Counted from the first letter of the stretch, positions 1-7,042 are shown. The stretch: 8,663 bases of DNA from JBGTBQ01 sp041749275 (GCA_041749275.1 JBGTBQ010000278.1:1-8663), one strand, 5' to 3'. Notes: generated from the sequence alone by a model not told the origin. Translations and numbers: made by a program.

Positions 1-302
1 GGCCCCGGCGCGTCCGACGCCTCGACGCGCGCCGACGCAACGCGGCCCGTGTCGAAGAGAGACTGAAGAGAATCGCGCACGAGCACCGCCGAAAAGCGAT
101 TGCCCACGGCGATCTTCAACACCGCGCGAAACTCGGCGAGCGCCGACTCCGAGATGGAAGCCTCTTCGACCACCACTTCGACGGAGGCGACCGTGCGCCC
201 CTCGTAGCGCGTGAGGTCGGGCGTGTGGCGCGGCGCGGCCCCCGCGCCCGGCGGCGCGAACATGAAGAGCAGGCTGACGAAGATGAACCCCTTGAATCGC
301 AC
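1..302 (-). CDS. BamA/TamA-type POTRA outer-membrane protein, N-terminal fragment
   Basis: The first 100 codons of a secreted protein; the 3' part lies beyond the left edge. The GTG at 302 is the best start because an in-frame TGA lies at 323-321 and the first codons give a signal peptide: positive n-region (MRFKG), hydrophobic core (FIFVSLLFMFA), and a likely signal peptidase I site near GAGA|AP at residue 22. There is no convincing Shine-Dalgarno. After about 12 linker residues comes a POTRA-like pattern: 'GRTVASVEVV' as the first strand, then 'ISESALAEFRAVLKIAVGNRFS' helix-turn, then 'VRDSLQSLFDTGRVASARVEA', the typical second helix and 'L+xxGxFxxVxV' strand. POTRA domains at this position belong to Omp85 proteins (BamA, TamA), and the neighbouring tamB supports a TamA-like role in passing protein or lipid to the outer membrane. 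The barrel is not visible, so BamA versus TamA cannot be decided. In Proteobacteria tamA usually precedes tamB; here it follows. Confidence 0.72.
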   Translation of the reverse strand, partial: MRFKGFIFVSLLFMFAPPGAGAAPRHTPDLTRYEGRTVASVEVVVEEASISESALAEFRAVLKIAVGNRFSAVLVRDSLQSLFDTGRVASARVEASDAPG

Positions 303-309
303 GGATAAA

Positions 310-330
310 GTAGTCAGTAGTCAGTAGTCA
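310..330 (+). repeat. Three tandem GTAGTCA heptamers
   Basis: Three perfect head-to-tail copies of GTAGTCA, followed by a partial unit (ATAG). The array ends 7 bases before the tamA GTG. It resembles the short tandemly repeated heptamers (STRR) known from cyanobacterial intergenic regions in unit length and location, but I cannot say that it is homologous to them. Confidence 0.75.
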
Positions 331-412
331 ATAGCCGGTAAGAGAAAATTTCTTTCGGTAGTAGAGACATCTCCTCGCTTGGAGCGTGTCTAAAAAGTCA
401 GCTTGGAGTCAT

Positions 413-424
413 CTCCGTCAGGAG
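413..424. repeat. Palindrome copy 1 (inverted): CTCC-GTCA-GGAG
   Basis: A 4-base stem with a GTCA loop. It is the inverted relative of the two GCTCCTCACGGAGC palindromes further right. Reading the minus strand gives CCGCTCCTGACGGAG, one base different from the copy at 551-565. Confidence 0.5.
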
Positions 425-467
425 CGGAATATGTGTCGCCCGCGCCGCTCTCCCCTTGTTCTTTCAA

Positions 468-480
468 GCCCCGGAGGGGC
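468..480. repeat. Strong hairpin GCCCC-GGA-GGGGC
   Basis: A perfect five-base GC stem (468-472 with 476-480) with a three-base loop, near the centre of the foldback element. Neither strand has a T-run after it, so it is not a normal intrinsic terminator, although it could slow RNase or polymerase. Confidence 0.55.
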
Positions 481-495
481 GGCAGAGCCTACCAT

Positions 496-521
496 GTCGC
501 TCCTCACGGAGCTTCAGCGAC
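496..521. repeat. Palindrome copy 2 with two competing stems
   Basis: GCTCC (499-503) can pair with GGAGC (508-512). Alternatively GTCGCT (496-501) can pair with AGCGAC (516-521). The two pairings share bases, so they exclude each other in part. The 17 bases at 499-515 recur exactly at 553-569 in the same orientation, 54 bases downstream. Confidence 0.55.
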
Positions 522-550
522 CTCATGTCATGCGATGGGCTATAAACATT

Positions 551-569
551 CCGCTCCTCACGGAGCTTC
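551..569. repeat. Palindrome copy 3, direct repeat of copy 2
   Basis: It contains GCTCC-TCAC-GGAGC (553-566), and its 553-569 stretch is identical to 499-515. Its left flank ATTCCGCTCC pairs with GGAGCGGAAT at 421-430, so it is also part of the long inverted arms of the foldback element. Confidence 0.55.
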
Positions 570-635
570 GGCACATGGCTTTTTGGACACGCTCTTAGAG
601 GCCGAGAGATCAGGCGCCGATATTCAACGACACAC

Positions 636-656
636 CTGCTACTGTCTACTGACTAC
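636..656 (-). repeat. Inverted partner heptamer array (GTAGTCA, GTAGACA, GTAGCAG)
   Basis: Read on the minus strand, three heptamers follow each other: one perfect GTAGTCA (656-650), one with a single change (649-643), and one more degenerate (642-636). The array starts 6 bases after the tamB stop codon and faces the array at 310-330 in inverted orientation. Confidence 0.65.
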
Positions 657-662
657 TTTTGG

Positions 663-3600
663 TCAATATCTCTTTCTGAATCGTAGCTCGAAGTTGAAAT
701 TGTTGTTGCGCGTCCGCAGCGTGTCGGTCGTCCCCTGCTGATACTGGGCGATGAACGAGAGGCGGTCGGAGACGCGATACTCGACGGCGACCACTTGATT
801 CGGCTCGCCCGTCACGTTGGTCGAGAAGGTAACGGCGAGGTTGCGATTGACCTGCCTCCCGACGGTCAAACGCGCGGTGGGACTCGCGCCGCCGCGCCCC
901 GCGATGAGCGGATCGAACTCGAAGCGGTTGAGACCGAACAGCTTGTCGGTTGCGCGACTGATGGGCGCGTTGATGAGGGTGTCGGTCAACAGGCTCGTCG
1001 CCGTTCCCAAACCGGTCTGCGCGACGGTCGAGGCGCTCTCGTTTCCGGTCGAGAGACTGCCCGTCGTAATCAGCGAAACCACGTCCGCCTGCGGCAGCGC
1101 CGGGTCGGAGCGCAAGGCGGTGATGGGCTGCGAGAGCGGGCCGTTGATGCCGATCAAGACGCGGTAGCCGCGAATCTCGGTCTCGGCCTGAATGTTGAGA
1201 ATGGGATCGGCGTCGCGGCGTGGCGGCAGGTCAATCAACGCGCGCTGTATCTCATAGCGGTCGTTGCGGAACGCGAGCACGCCGCGCGTTGCCGTGATGC
1301 GCCCCGACACCACGGGGTCGTCGAGCGGGCCGCGCACGCGCAGAGCGAGCGAGCCGACGGCGTCGGCGAGGTTGTTGCGAATGACGAGCGCGTCGCGCCC
1401 CTGAATCGAGAGATCGAGCGTCGTCCGGCCCGACAGCAACTCGCCGCCCGCGCCCTCGGAGATGATGGCCTCGCGCCGCCGGTCAATCAGGTCGGCGAGG
1501 TCTATGTCCTCCGTGAACTCGGCGCGTCGGACGTTCACCTCGCCGACCACGATCTGCGTCTGGAGCGAGCCGCGGATTTCGATGTTGGCGTCGGCGGTGG
1601 TGCGGAACTGATCCGGGAACGGCACGGTCACGGCGTCGCCGCGGATGATGAAGCGGAACTGTTCGGGGCGGAAACCGGCGAGCCGCGCGCCGCCCGAAAC
1701 CGTGACGCGCCCGCCACCGAGTCTGCCGTTGAGCGACTCGATCTGCGCCTGATCGGCGTTGAAGCGGATGACGCCGTTGATGTTCGTCGCCTGAAGGCGC
1801 TCGTCCGTGATGAGCGTGGCGAACGAAGCGTTGGTAAGCGTCGCCGTGCCGTTCACGGTCGGAGCGTCGTGCGTGCCGGTGACGCGGACATTCATGCGCG
1901 CCGCGCCCGCGAGAAAATCGTTCGGCGAGAGCTTGACGACGCGCAGGTTGAGGCTGCCGTCAACGGTCAGGTTCTGCCGCCCGCCTTCGGCGAGCGCGTA
2001 GGTTCCGCCGAAGACGAGATCGGTGCCCGGCCCCGTGAAGCGCGTCTTCTCGAAGGTGACTTCCGCGGGCGTGAACTGGATGAGCAGCGGTTTCTCGGCG
2101 CGCAACTCCACGTCCTCGACTTCGACCGTGAGTTCGTCGAACTCGGCGCGGCCCGTCAACCCGGCGAGCGTGAAACCCTTTTCGCCGAGCAGATCGCCGC
2201 TCGCCGTGATGCGGCCCGTGGCCGTGCCCGACACGCGCACGTTCGGGTTGTTGAGGAGCGCCGTGAAGAGCGGCGCGAGGTCGCTCGCCGTGAGCGTCGT
2301 CTCGAAAGTGGTGGCGAGGTCGTCGCTGCCGAAATCAATCTGCGCGCGCAAGACCTGCGGCCTGCCGAGAAGGCCGGTCGTCAACTCGACGTTGAACTTC
2401 TGGTCGTCGGTCGTGCGTCCGACGAGCGTGAGTACGCCCGCCGTCTGTCCATTGACCGTCACGTCGCGTCCCTGCGCGTTCAGCTCGATTCGAAAGCTGG
2501 CCGGGTCGAGCAGGTTCGCCGCCGAGGCCGTGGCCGTGAAGTCGGCGAGACCACCGAGGCGCGGCAGACCGGGACGCGCGCCGAACAGGTCGGTCACTAA
2601 ATCGAGCCGCACGTCGTTGCCCTGCGCGCGGATGTCGAACGACTTGGCCTCGATGTCAACGGTACCCGTCGCGTTGACGCGCCCCGCCGGCAGCCGCGCC
2701 TCAATCGTCTCGAGGTTGACCTTCGAGCCGCTGAATGTGGCGCGCGCGGCGATCTCATCGTAGGGCTGCGAACCGATGCGTCCGGCGGCGACGCGCACGT
2801 CCGCGCTCCCTTCCATCGCGCCAGGATACCCGGTCACGACAACGCGTCCCGAAGCGGGGCCGAGTCCGGCGAGACTGCTCACGTCGAACGGACTCGCGCT
2901 TTCGTTGCCGCCGCGCGGGCTGCCGAACGCGGCGGCGAGGTTTCCGACGTTCGCGCCTTCAAGTGTCGCCTCGAATGAAACGTTGTCCTCGCCCACGCGC
3001 GGAATGACGGCGGCGAACTGCGCCCCTCCGCCGTCTGGTTCGGTCAGGCGACCGTTGTTGATGCGCGTCTCACTCGTGTTCGAGGCGATGTCGGCGCTCA
3101 ACGCGCCGATGTTGGTTCCGTGCAGCGTGAGCGAGGCCAACTCGACGCGACCGTTGACCACGGGCAGGTCAAGGTCGCCCGTGACCGTGCCGTTGAACTT
3201 GAGGCTGCCCGCCAGCTCGACGCCGAACTCTTTAACTTTCTCTTCGATGTCGGGCAGTAGCCCGGTCGAGAGCACGACGCGCTGAAGCTCGCCCGCGTCC
3301 GTCGAGTTGAGGTTGACGGCGAGGTCCGTGCCGCCCTCGAAGGAGAAACGGCCCGTCGCAGTCAACTCCGTCGCGCCCGTGCGGAGGTTCGCGCGCTCGA
3401 TGCGGAACAACCCGCTGTCCGCCGTGAGCGCGAGGTCGCCCGCGAGCGGGGTGCGACCCGCGTCTTCCCTGCCCGTCTCGCCGTTGAACCGCGCGTTCAG
3501 ATTTCCCGAAGCCGCTTTAAAATTCGTGCCGGGGAACCGCAAGTCAACCGTGCCCGTCGCCGCGCCCGTCAACGGCACGGCGCGGCCCGAAGCGAGCGCC

Positions 3601-5609
3601 ACGATGCCGCCCACGTCCACGCCCTCGAAATTCGCGCGGACGGCGGACGCGCCGCGCGCGGAGGTGCTGATGGTCGCGTCGCCGCTCGCGCGACCGTTGA
3701 AGAGTTCGGCGATGAAGTCGTTCAACTGAATCTGGTTGTTCGTCGCCACCACCCCGGCGCGCACGCTCCCCAGTTTCATCTCGCCGAGGACGCCGCCGCC
3801 GAGACTCAAATCGGCGCTCGCGCGGTAGCGCCCCGCCGGCTCCAGAGTGAAACGCGGACGCGCCAGCCGCACGTTCTCCGCGCGCCCGCCGTCGCGCAAA
3901 ACAACCGTGCCGACATTGACATCGCCCGTCGTGCCTTCGAGTCGCCCGCCGGGCGAGATGGCAAGGCGCACGCCCGCGATGTTGAGGCTGCCCGTCTTCG
4001 CCTCCGGATGTTGCACACCCGCCACCTCGACGCGGTCAACCGTGACGAGGCTCGACTGGTCAGGGTTGATCGTCGCCTTCACACCCGAAGCGCGCACGCC
4101 GCTCACGGTCGCGCCTTCGGCGACGACCGAGTTTGCCCGCGCGCTCGCGGCGCTCACCTCGGTCGCCCCACCCTCGGCGCTTTTGAACGTGATGCTGGAA
4201 GCCTCGACGCCGTTCACGCGCGCGCCTTCGGCGTTGAGGCTGCTCGCCGCGAAGCTTCGCGCGCCGCCCGACAACCGACCGTCGCGCATCTCGGCCACGG
4301 CGTCTTTCAAGATCAGCCCCGCGATGCCGACCTCTCCATTGCGCGCCGCCGCCGCGCGCAGATCGCCGATCCAGCGGAAGTCCGTGCCCGTGCCCATCAC
4401 ACCGCCCGCGACCTGCACCATGTTCAACTGAAAATCGCCCGCCGTCAGCAACTCCGCGACCGCGCGCCCCTGCGCCTCGTAACTCTTCCCGGCGCCCTTC
4501 CCCGTCGCGTTGACTTGCAGCGCCTTCAGACGCACGCCGTCCGCCGCCAGCGCGTCCGACTCAAACGCCACCTCGGCGTTGTAGTTCTCGGCCTCGCCCG
4601 TCACCGTGCCGCTGAAACGGCCCGCGCCGCGCATCGTCGTTTCGGCTTGCAACACGTCGGAGATTTGCGTCAGGTCAACCGAGCCGTCCACCTTCATCCG
4701 ATAGCGCAGAGCGCGCCAGTCATCGAGCGCGCCCGATAGCCGCGCCTCGGTGACGGGCGAGCGTAAAACGAGTTCGCTGATGTCGGCGCGCTCCTGATTG
4801 GCGCGCGCGTGCAGCTCGACGCTGATGTCGTTGACGGGCCGCCCGTTGTAGGTGAAGGTCGAGTTGGAGAGCGCGAGGTCAATCCGATTCATGCCGCTCT
4901 CGGCGGGCGCGTTCGGATCGTCGGGCTGGACGGTGGCTGTGATGTTTCGCGCGTCGCCCGTGATGTCGTAACGTTTGTCGCCGTAGTGTATCCGCGCGTC
5001 GTTGAGTTGGACGCGCGCGGTCGAGTAGGAGAAGAGGATGCGCCGGTTCGGGTCCGGCTCCGGCAGTTGGAGGTTGCCGAAGTTCGAGCGCCCCTCGGCG
5101 TCGAACGTGACCCACGCTTCGAGGCCGTCCACCGTCAACTCTTCGAGGCTCACGTCGCGGCTCAGAGAGAGTGAGTACAAATCCTCGATGCGAACTTTGG
5201 CGACAAGGCGGTCTATCTTGCCGAGCTTTTCGCCGGTCGTCTGATCGTAGAGGGCGACGTTCGTCAGCACGGCGGTACGCGCGCCGATCCGAGTCTCAAA
5301 GCCCTCGATTTCGGCGCGGATGCCGTATTTGGCGAAGGTCGAGACGATCTGATTGGAGATGACGCGGTCAACCTGCCCGCTGCGATAGAGGATGAAGATG
5401 ATGAGAACGAGCGCGAGCGCCGCGACGACGGCGACGATGCCCGTCCACATCGCGTTTCGCCGGTTGACGATGCGACGCCAGCGCGCGCGCGCTTTCGGCG
5501 TGAGCGGCGCGGGTGGCTGCTCTCCGCCGGGCGCTTCCTCGAACTTAATCGGCGGCGCGTCCCCCGGTGGCTGTGGGGAGGAACTTTCGTCGTGCTCGTC
5601 AGCAGGCAT
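663..5609 (-). CDS. tamB: TamB / DUF490 envelope translocation and assembly protein
   Basis: A 1648-residue AsmA-superfamily protein, larger than the roughly 1260-residue E. coli TamB. The N-terminus is a 50-residue Pro- and acid-rich cytoplasmic tail, then a basic stretch (RARWRRIVNRR), then one membrane anchor at about 55-75. There is no cleavable signal. Residues about 80-1270 are repetitive beta-strand sequence with many G/V/T/N alternations, as expected for the long hydrophobic groove that spans the periplasm. Residues about 1270-1648 match the family's C-terminal domain: 'GPLDDPVVSGRI', 'TRGVLAFRNDRYEI', 'AETEIRGYRV', 'GPLSQPITALRSDP', 'VVSLITTG', ending in amphipathic strands and FRKRY. 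In other bacteria TamB works with an Omp85 partner in outer-membrane protein or phospholipid transport; the POTRA protein downstream fits this. ATG 5609 follows the preceding gene by 88 bases and lacks a good Shine-Dalgarno. A small-residue-rich stretch at about 445-600 is unusual. Confidence 0.9.
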   Translation of the reverse strand: MPADEHDESSSPQPPGDAPPIKFEEAPGGEQPPAPLTPKARARWRRIVNRRNAMWTGIVAVVAALALVLIIFILYRSGQVDRVISNQIVSTFAKYGIRAEIEGFETRIGARTAVLTNVALYDQTTGEKLGKIDRLVAKVRIEDLYSLSLSRDVSLEELTVDGLEAWVTFDAEGRSNFGNLQLPEPDPNRRILFSYSTARVQLNDARIHYGDKRYDITGDARNITATVQPDDPNAPAESGMNRIDLALSNSTFTYNGRPVNDISVELHARANQERADISELVLRSPVTEARLSGALDDWRALRYRMKVDGSVDLTQISDVLQAETTMRGAGRFSGTVTGEAENYNAEVAFESDALAADGVRLKALQVNATGKGAGKSYEAQGRAVAELLTAGDFQLNMVQVAGGVMGTGTDFRWIGDLRAAAARNGEVGIAGLILKDAVAEMRDGRLSGGARSFAASSLNAEGARVNGVEASSITFKSAEGGATEVSAASARANSVVAEGATVSGVRASGVKATINPDQSSLVTVDRVEVAGVQHPEAKTGSLNIAGVRLAISPGGRLEGTTGDVNVGTVVLRDGGRAENVRLARPRFTLEPAGRYRASADLSLGGGVLGEMKLGSVRAGVVATNNQIQLNDFIAELFNGRASGDATISTSARGASAVRANFEGVDVGGIVALASGRAVPLTGAATGTVDLRFPGTNFKAASGNLNARFNGETGREDAGRTPLAGDLALTADSGLFRIERANLRTGATELTATGRFSFEGGTDLAVNLNSTDAGELQRVVLSTGLLPDIEEKVKEFGVELAGSLKFNGTVTGDLDLPVVNGRVELASLTLHGTNIGALSADIASNTSETRINNGRLTEPDGGGAQFAAVIPRVGEDNVSFEATLEGANVGNLAAAFGSPRGGNESASPFDVSSLAGLGPASGRVVVTGYPGAMEGSADVRVAAGRIGSQPYDEIAARATFSGSKVNLETIEARLPAGRVNATGTVDIEAKSFDIRAQGNDVRLDLVTDLFGARPGLPRLGGLADFTATASAANLLDPASFRIELNAQGRDVTVNGQTAGVLTLVGRTTDDQKFNVELTTGLLGRPQVLRAQIDFGSDDLATTFETTLTASDLAPLFTALLNNPNVRVSGTATGRITASGDLLGEKGFTLAGLTGRAEFDELTVEVEDVELRAEKPLLIQFTPAEVTFEKTRFTGPGTDLVFGGTYALAEGGRQNLTVDGSLNLRVVKLSPNDFLAGAARMNVRVTGTHDAPTVNGTATLTNASFATLITDERLQATNINGVIRFNADQAQIESLNGRLGGGRVTVSGGARLAGFRPEQFRFIIRGDAVTVPFPDQFRTTADANIEIRGSLQTQIVVGEVNVRRAEFTEDIDLADLIDRRREAIISEGAGGELLSGRTTLDLSIQGRDALVIRNNLADAVGSLALRVRGPLDDPVVSGRITATRGVLAFRNDRYEIQRALIDLPPRRDADPILNIQAETEIRGYRVLIGINGPLSQPITALRSDPALPQADVVSLITTGSLSTGNESASTVAQTGLGTATSLLTDTLINAPISRATDKLFGLNRFEFDPLIAGRGGASPTARLTVGRQVNRNLAVTFSTNVTGEPNQVVAVEYRVSDRLSFIAQYQQGTTDTLRTRNNNFNFELRFRKRY

Positions 5610-5697
5610 ATAGCTTTATTGAAAACGAGCCGTCCACAAGGGGGGAAACGACGGCGAACAACGTTCGGATGATGAAGGGAGAACTCTAAAACCGGAA

Positions 5698-6909
5698 TCA
5701 GGGTTCGGGCGCGAGCGGCCTCGCCTCGCCGACCGGAAAGATGCTCTTCGCGCGCTGCTCGCGCGCGGGCGTGCCCAAAGGCACGTTGCCGACGATCTCC
5801 AGCTCGAAGCCTTCGAGCGCCGAGACCTTCGGCGGATGGTTCGAAAGCAGCAGGATGCGCCTGAGACCCAACTCGTGCAGAATCTGCGCCCCGACGCCGT
5901 AGTCGCGCTCCGCCCCGTAGCCCGTCTCCAAACTCGCCTCACGCTTCGACAGACCGCGCTCCTGCATGAGTTGATAAGTCTTGAGCTGCCGCACGAGGTC
6001 GAGGTTGTTTTCGCGCTGTCTGAGATAGAGCACGACGCCGCGCCCCTCGGCGGCGATCCGTTCGAGCGCGGCGTGGAGTTGGAAACCCGTGTCGTCAACC
6101 AGCGTGCCGAACATGTCGCAGGTGACATTCTCGGTGTGGACGCGGACGAGCACCGGGTCATCCGTCCGCACGTCGCCCATCACCATCGCCAGATGCAAAT
6201 CACCGTTGACCGCGTTCTCGAAGGCGACGGCGCGGAAAGAGCCGTAGATGGTCGGCAGGTCGGTCTCGACCGCACGGTGCACCAACATCTCTTTCCGCAT
6301 CCGGTAGCGGACGAGGTCGGCCACCGTAATCATCTTCAGGTTGTGGCGCGCGGCGAACTCTTCCAGTTGCGGCAGCCGCGCCATCGTCCCGTCCTCGCTC
6401 ATGATCTCGCAGATGACGCCCGCCGGGTAGAGGCCCGCGATGCGCGCCATGTCCACGGCGGCCTCGGTCTGCCCGGTGCGGACGAGCACGCCGCCATTCT
6501 TCGCGCGCAGGGGGAAGATGTGGCCGGGCCGCGCGAGGTCTTGCGGGCGCGTCCGCGGGTCAACGGCGGTGAGGATGGTCGTCGCGCGGTCTGCCGCCGA
6601 GATGCCGGTCGTGACGCCCTTGCGCGCCTCGATGGAGACGGTGAAGGCCGTGCCGAGGTAAGAGGTGTTGTCGGCGACCTGCATCGTCAGGTGCAGCTCG
6701 TCGCAACGCTCTTCCGTGAGCGGCAGACAGATGAGGCCGCGCGCGTGCGTCGCCATGAAATTGATGATTTCGGGCGTGATCTTCTCCGCCGCGCAGGCGA
6801 GGTCGCCCTCGTTCTCGCGGTCTTCGTCGTCCACGATGATGATTAGTCGGCCCTCGCTGATGTCGCGGGCGGCCTCTTCGATGGAAGCAAAAGGCATCGG
6901 CTCTGACAC
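5698..6909 (-). CDS. ribB: RibB with degenerate RibA-like domain (RibBX-like), DHBP synthase
   Basis: 403 residues if counted from GTG 6909. ATG 6897 gives MPFASIEEA, the usual family beginning, and may be the true start; neither has a strong Shine-Dalgarno. Residues about 5-205 are 3,4-dihydroxy-2-butanone 4-phosphate synthase, converting ribulose 5-phosphate to the C4 unit of riboflavin: DDEDRENEGDL (27-37), FTVSIEARKGVTTGISAADR (89-108), RPGHIFPL (127-134), CEIMSEDGTMAR (167-178). The usual GHTEA is GQTEA here (Q147). Residues about 220-385 align with GTP cyclohydrolase II, including LRDYG-like ERDYGVGAQIL (334-344), but all three zinc cysteines of the SECLTGD...RCDCG motif are replaced (N261, D272, T274), and QEGRGIGL reads QRENNLDL (298-305). 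That half is therefore probably not a cyclohydrolase. Such RibB-RibX fusions are known in Proteobacteria. Standard pipelines will probably name it ribBA. Confidence 0.88.
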   Translation of the reverse strand: MSEPMPFASIEEAARDISEGRLIIIVDDEDRENEGDLACAAEKITPEIINFMATHARGLICLPLTEERCDELHLTMQVADNTSYLGTAFTVSIEARKGVTTGISAADRATTILTAVDPRTRPQDLARPGHIFPLRAKNGGVLVRTGQTEAAVDMARIAGLYPAGVICEIMSEDGTMARLPQLEEFAARHNLKMITVADLVRYRMRKEMLVHRAVETDLPTIYGSFRAVAFENAVNGDLHLAMVMGDVRTDDPVLVRVHTENVTCDMFGTLVDDTGFQLHAALERIAAEGRGVVLYLRQRENNLDLVRQLKTYQLMQERGLSKREASLETGYGAERDYGVGAQILHELGLRRILLLSNHPPKVSALEGFELEIVGNVPLGTPAREQRAKSIFPVGEARPLAPEP

Positions 6910-6977
6910 TCGCCAAACGGCTTTTAGGGAGATGGTGAAATCGCAGCTATGTTACCCGAAAGGCCGGCTTTTGGCGA
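6910..6977. repeat. Short inverted and direct repeats upstream of ribB
   Basis: TCGCCAAA (6910-6917) pairs with TTTGGCGA (6970-6977). The octamer CGGCTTTT occurs at 6918-6925 and again at 6965-6972 in the same orientation. They sit in the ribE-ribB gap just before the GTG start candidate, where an RNA stem could affect translation. Eight-base arms 52 bases apart can arise by chance, so the call is weak. The gap shows no FMN riboswitch sequence. Confidence 0.25.
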
Positions 6978-7042
6978 CTGGTAAAACGGGCGAGGTCTAT
7001 CTGACTCTGCGGCGCGTGGATGAGTGGCGGCGCTCGATGCAC

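Larger units (their letters stand above)
382..594. mobile_element. MITE-like foldback element, 213 bp, no transposase
   Basis: The left end (382-397, GAGCGTGTCTAAAAAG) recurs inverted at the right end (579-594, GAGCGTGTCCAAAAAG on the minus strand), matching 15 of 16; extending inward to 400 and 576 gives 17 of 19. Looser inverted similarity continues further, including a perfect 10-base arm GGAGCGGAAT at 421-430 against 557-548. Short length, insertion-sequence-like ends and no coding capacity fit a miniature inverted-repeat transposable element. I see no clear target-site duplication (left flank ...GCTTG, right flank TTAGA), which weakens the case. A REP/BIME-like palindromic element is the main alternative. 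The parent transposase family cannot be named from this window. Confidence 0.55.
307..659. repeat. Nested inverted-repeat block filling the tamB-tamA gap
   Basis: The bases at 307-327 recur inverted at 639-659 with 20 of 21 matching (one A/T difference). The pair therefore encloses the whole spacer between the tamB stop (665-663) and the tamA GTG (302), leaving only 3 and 4 bases uncovered at the ends. Both arms are made of heptamers related to GTAGTCA. Inside lies a second inverted-repeat element (382-594). No credible gene is present in the gap; the short open frames there have no recognisable product. A minus-strand transcript could fold back over its full length. It may be an inserted non-autonomous element nested in another repeat, or a repeat-rich intergenic element that affects RNA stability between tamB and tamA. 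The inverted repeats are seen directly; the insertion history is inferred. Confidence 0.7.

Noticed and set aside
303..334. Promoter for the POTRA gene using TTGACT within the heptamers
   Set aside because: The only -10 candidate at a suitable distance (TTTATC) is poor and lies directly against the start codon.
468..480. Intrinsic terminator after tamB
   Set aside because: The GCCCC/GGGGC hairpin is strong but has no U-run on either strand, so it is better seen as part of the repeat element.
499..569. Remnant of a CRISPR array
   Set aside because: There are only two direct 17-base copies plus an inverted one, within a larger foldback element, with no regular spacer series and no cas gene.
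386..741. Two overlapping short open frames in the tamB-tamA gap
   Set aside because: They translate the repeat palindromes themselves (for example LLTEL twice), show no Shine-Dalgarno, and one runs into the tamB 3' end.
795..2600. A 601-codon open frame on the plus strand opposite tamB
   Set aside because: It is the antisense shadow of a GC-rich gene: the translation is Arg/Ala/Glu-rich low-complexity sequence with no domain, while the minus strand carries a clear TamB C-terminus over the same bases.
5610..5697. Terminator or promoter in the ribB-tamB gap
   Set aside because: Only a small GAAC/GTTC stem and no convincing -35/-10 pair were seen.
5836..6846. A 336-codon plus-strand open frame opposite ribB
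   Set aside because: The translation is His/Arg/Val-rich with no family pattern, while the opposite strand encodes conserved RibB motifs throughout.
6910..7042. FMN riboswitch upstream of the riboflavin genes
   Set aside because: I looked for the conserved RFN core strings in the ribE-ribB gap and upstream of ribE and found none.
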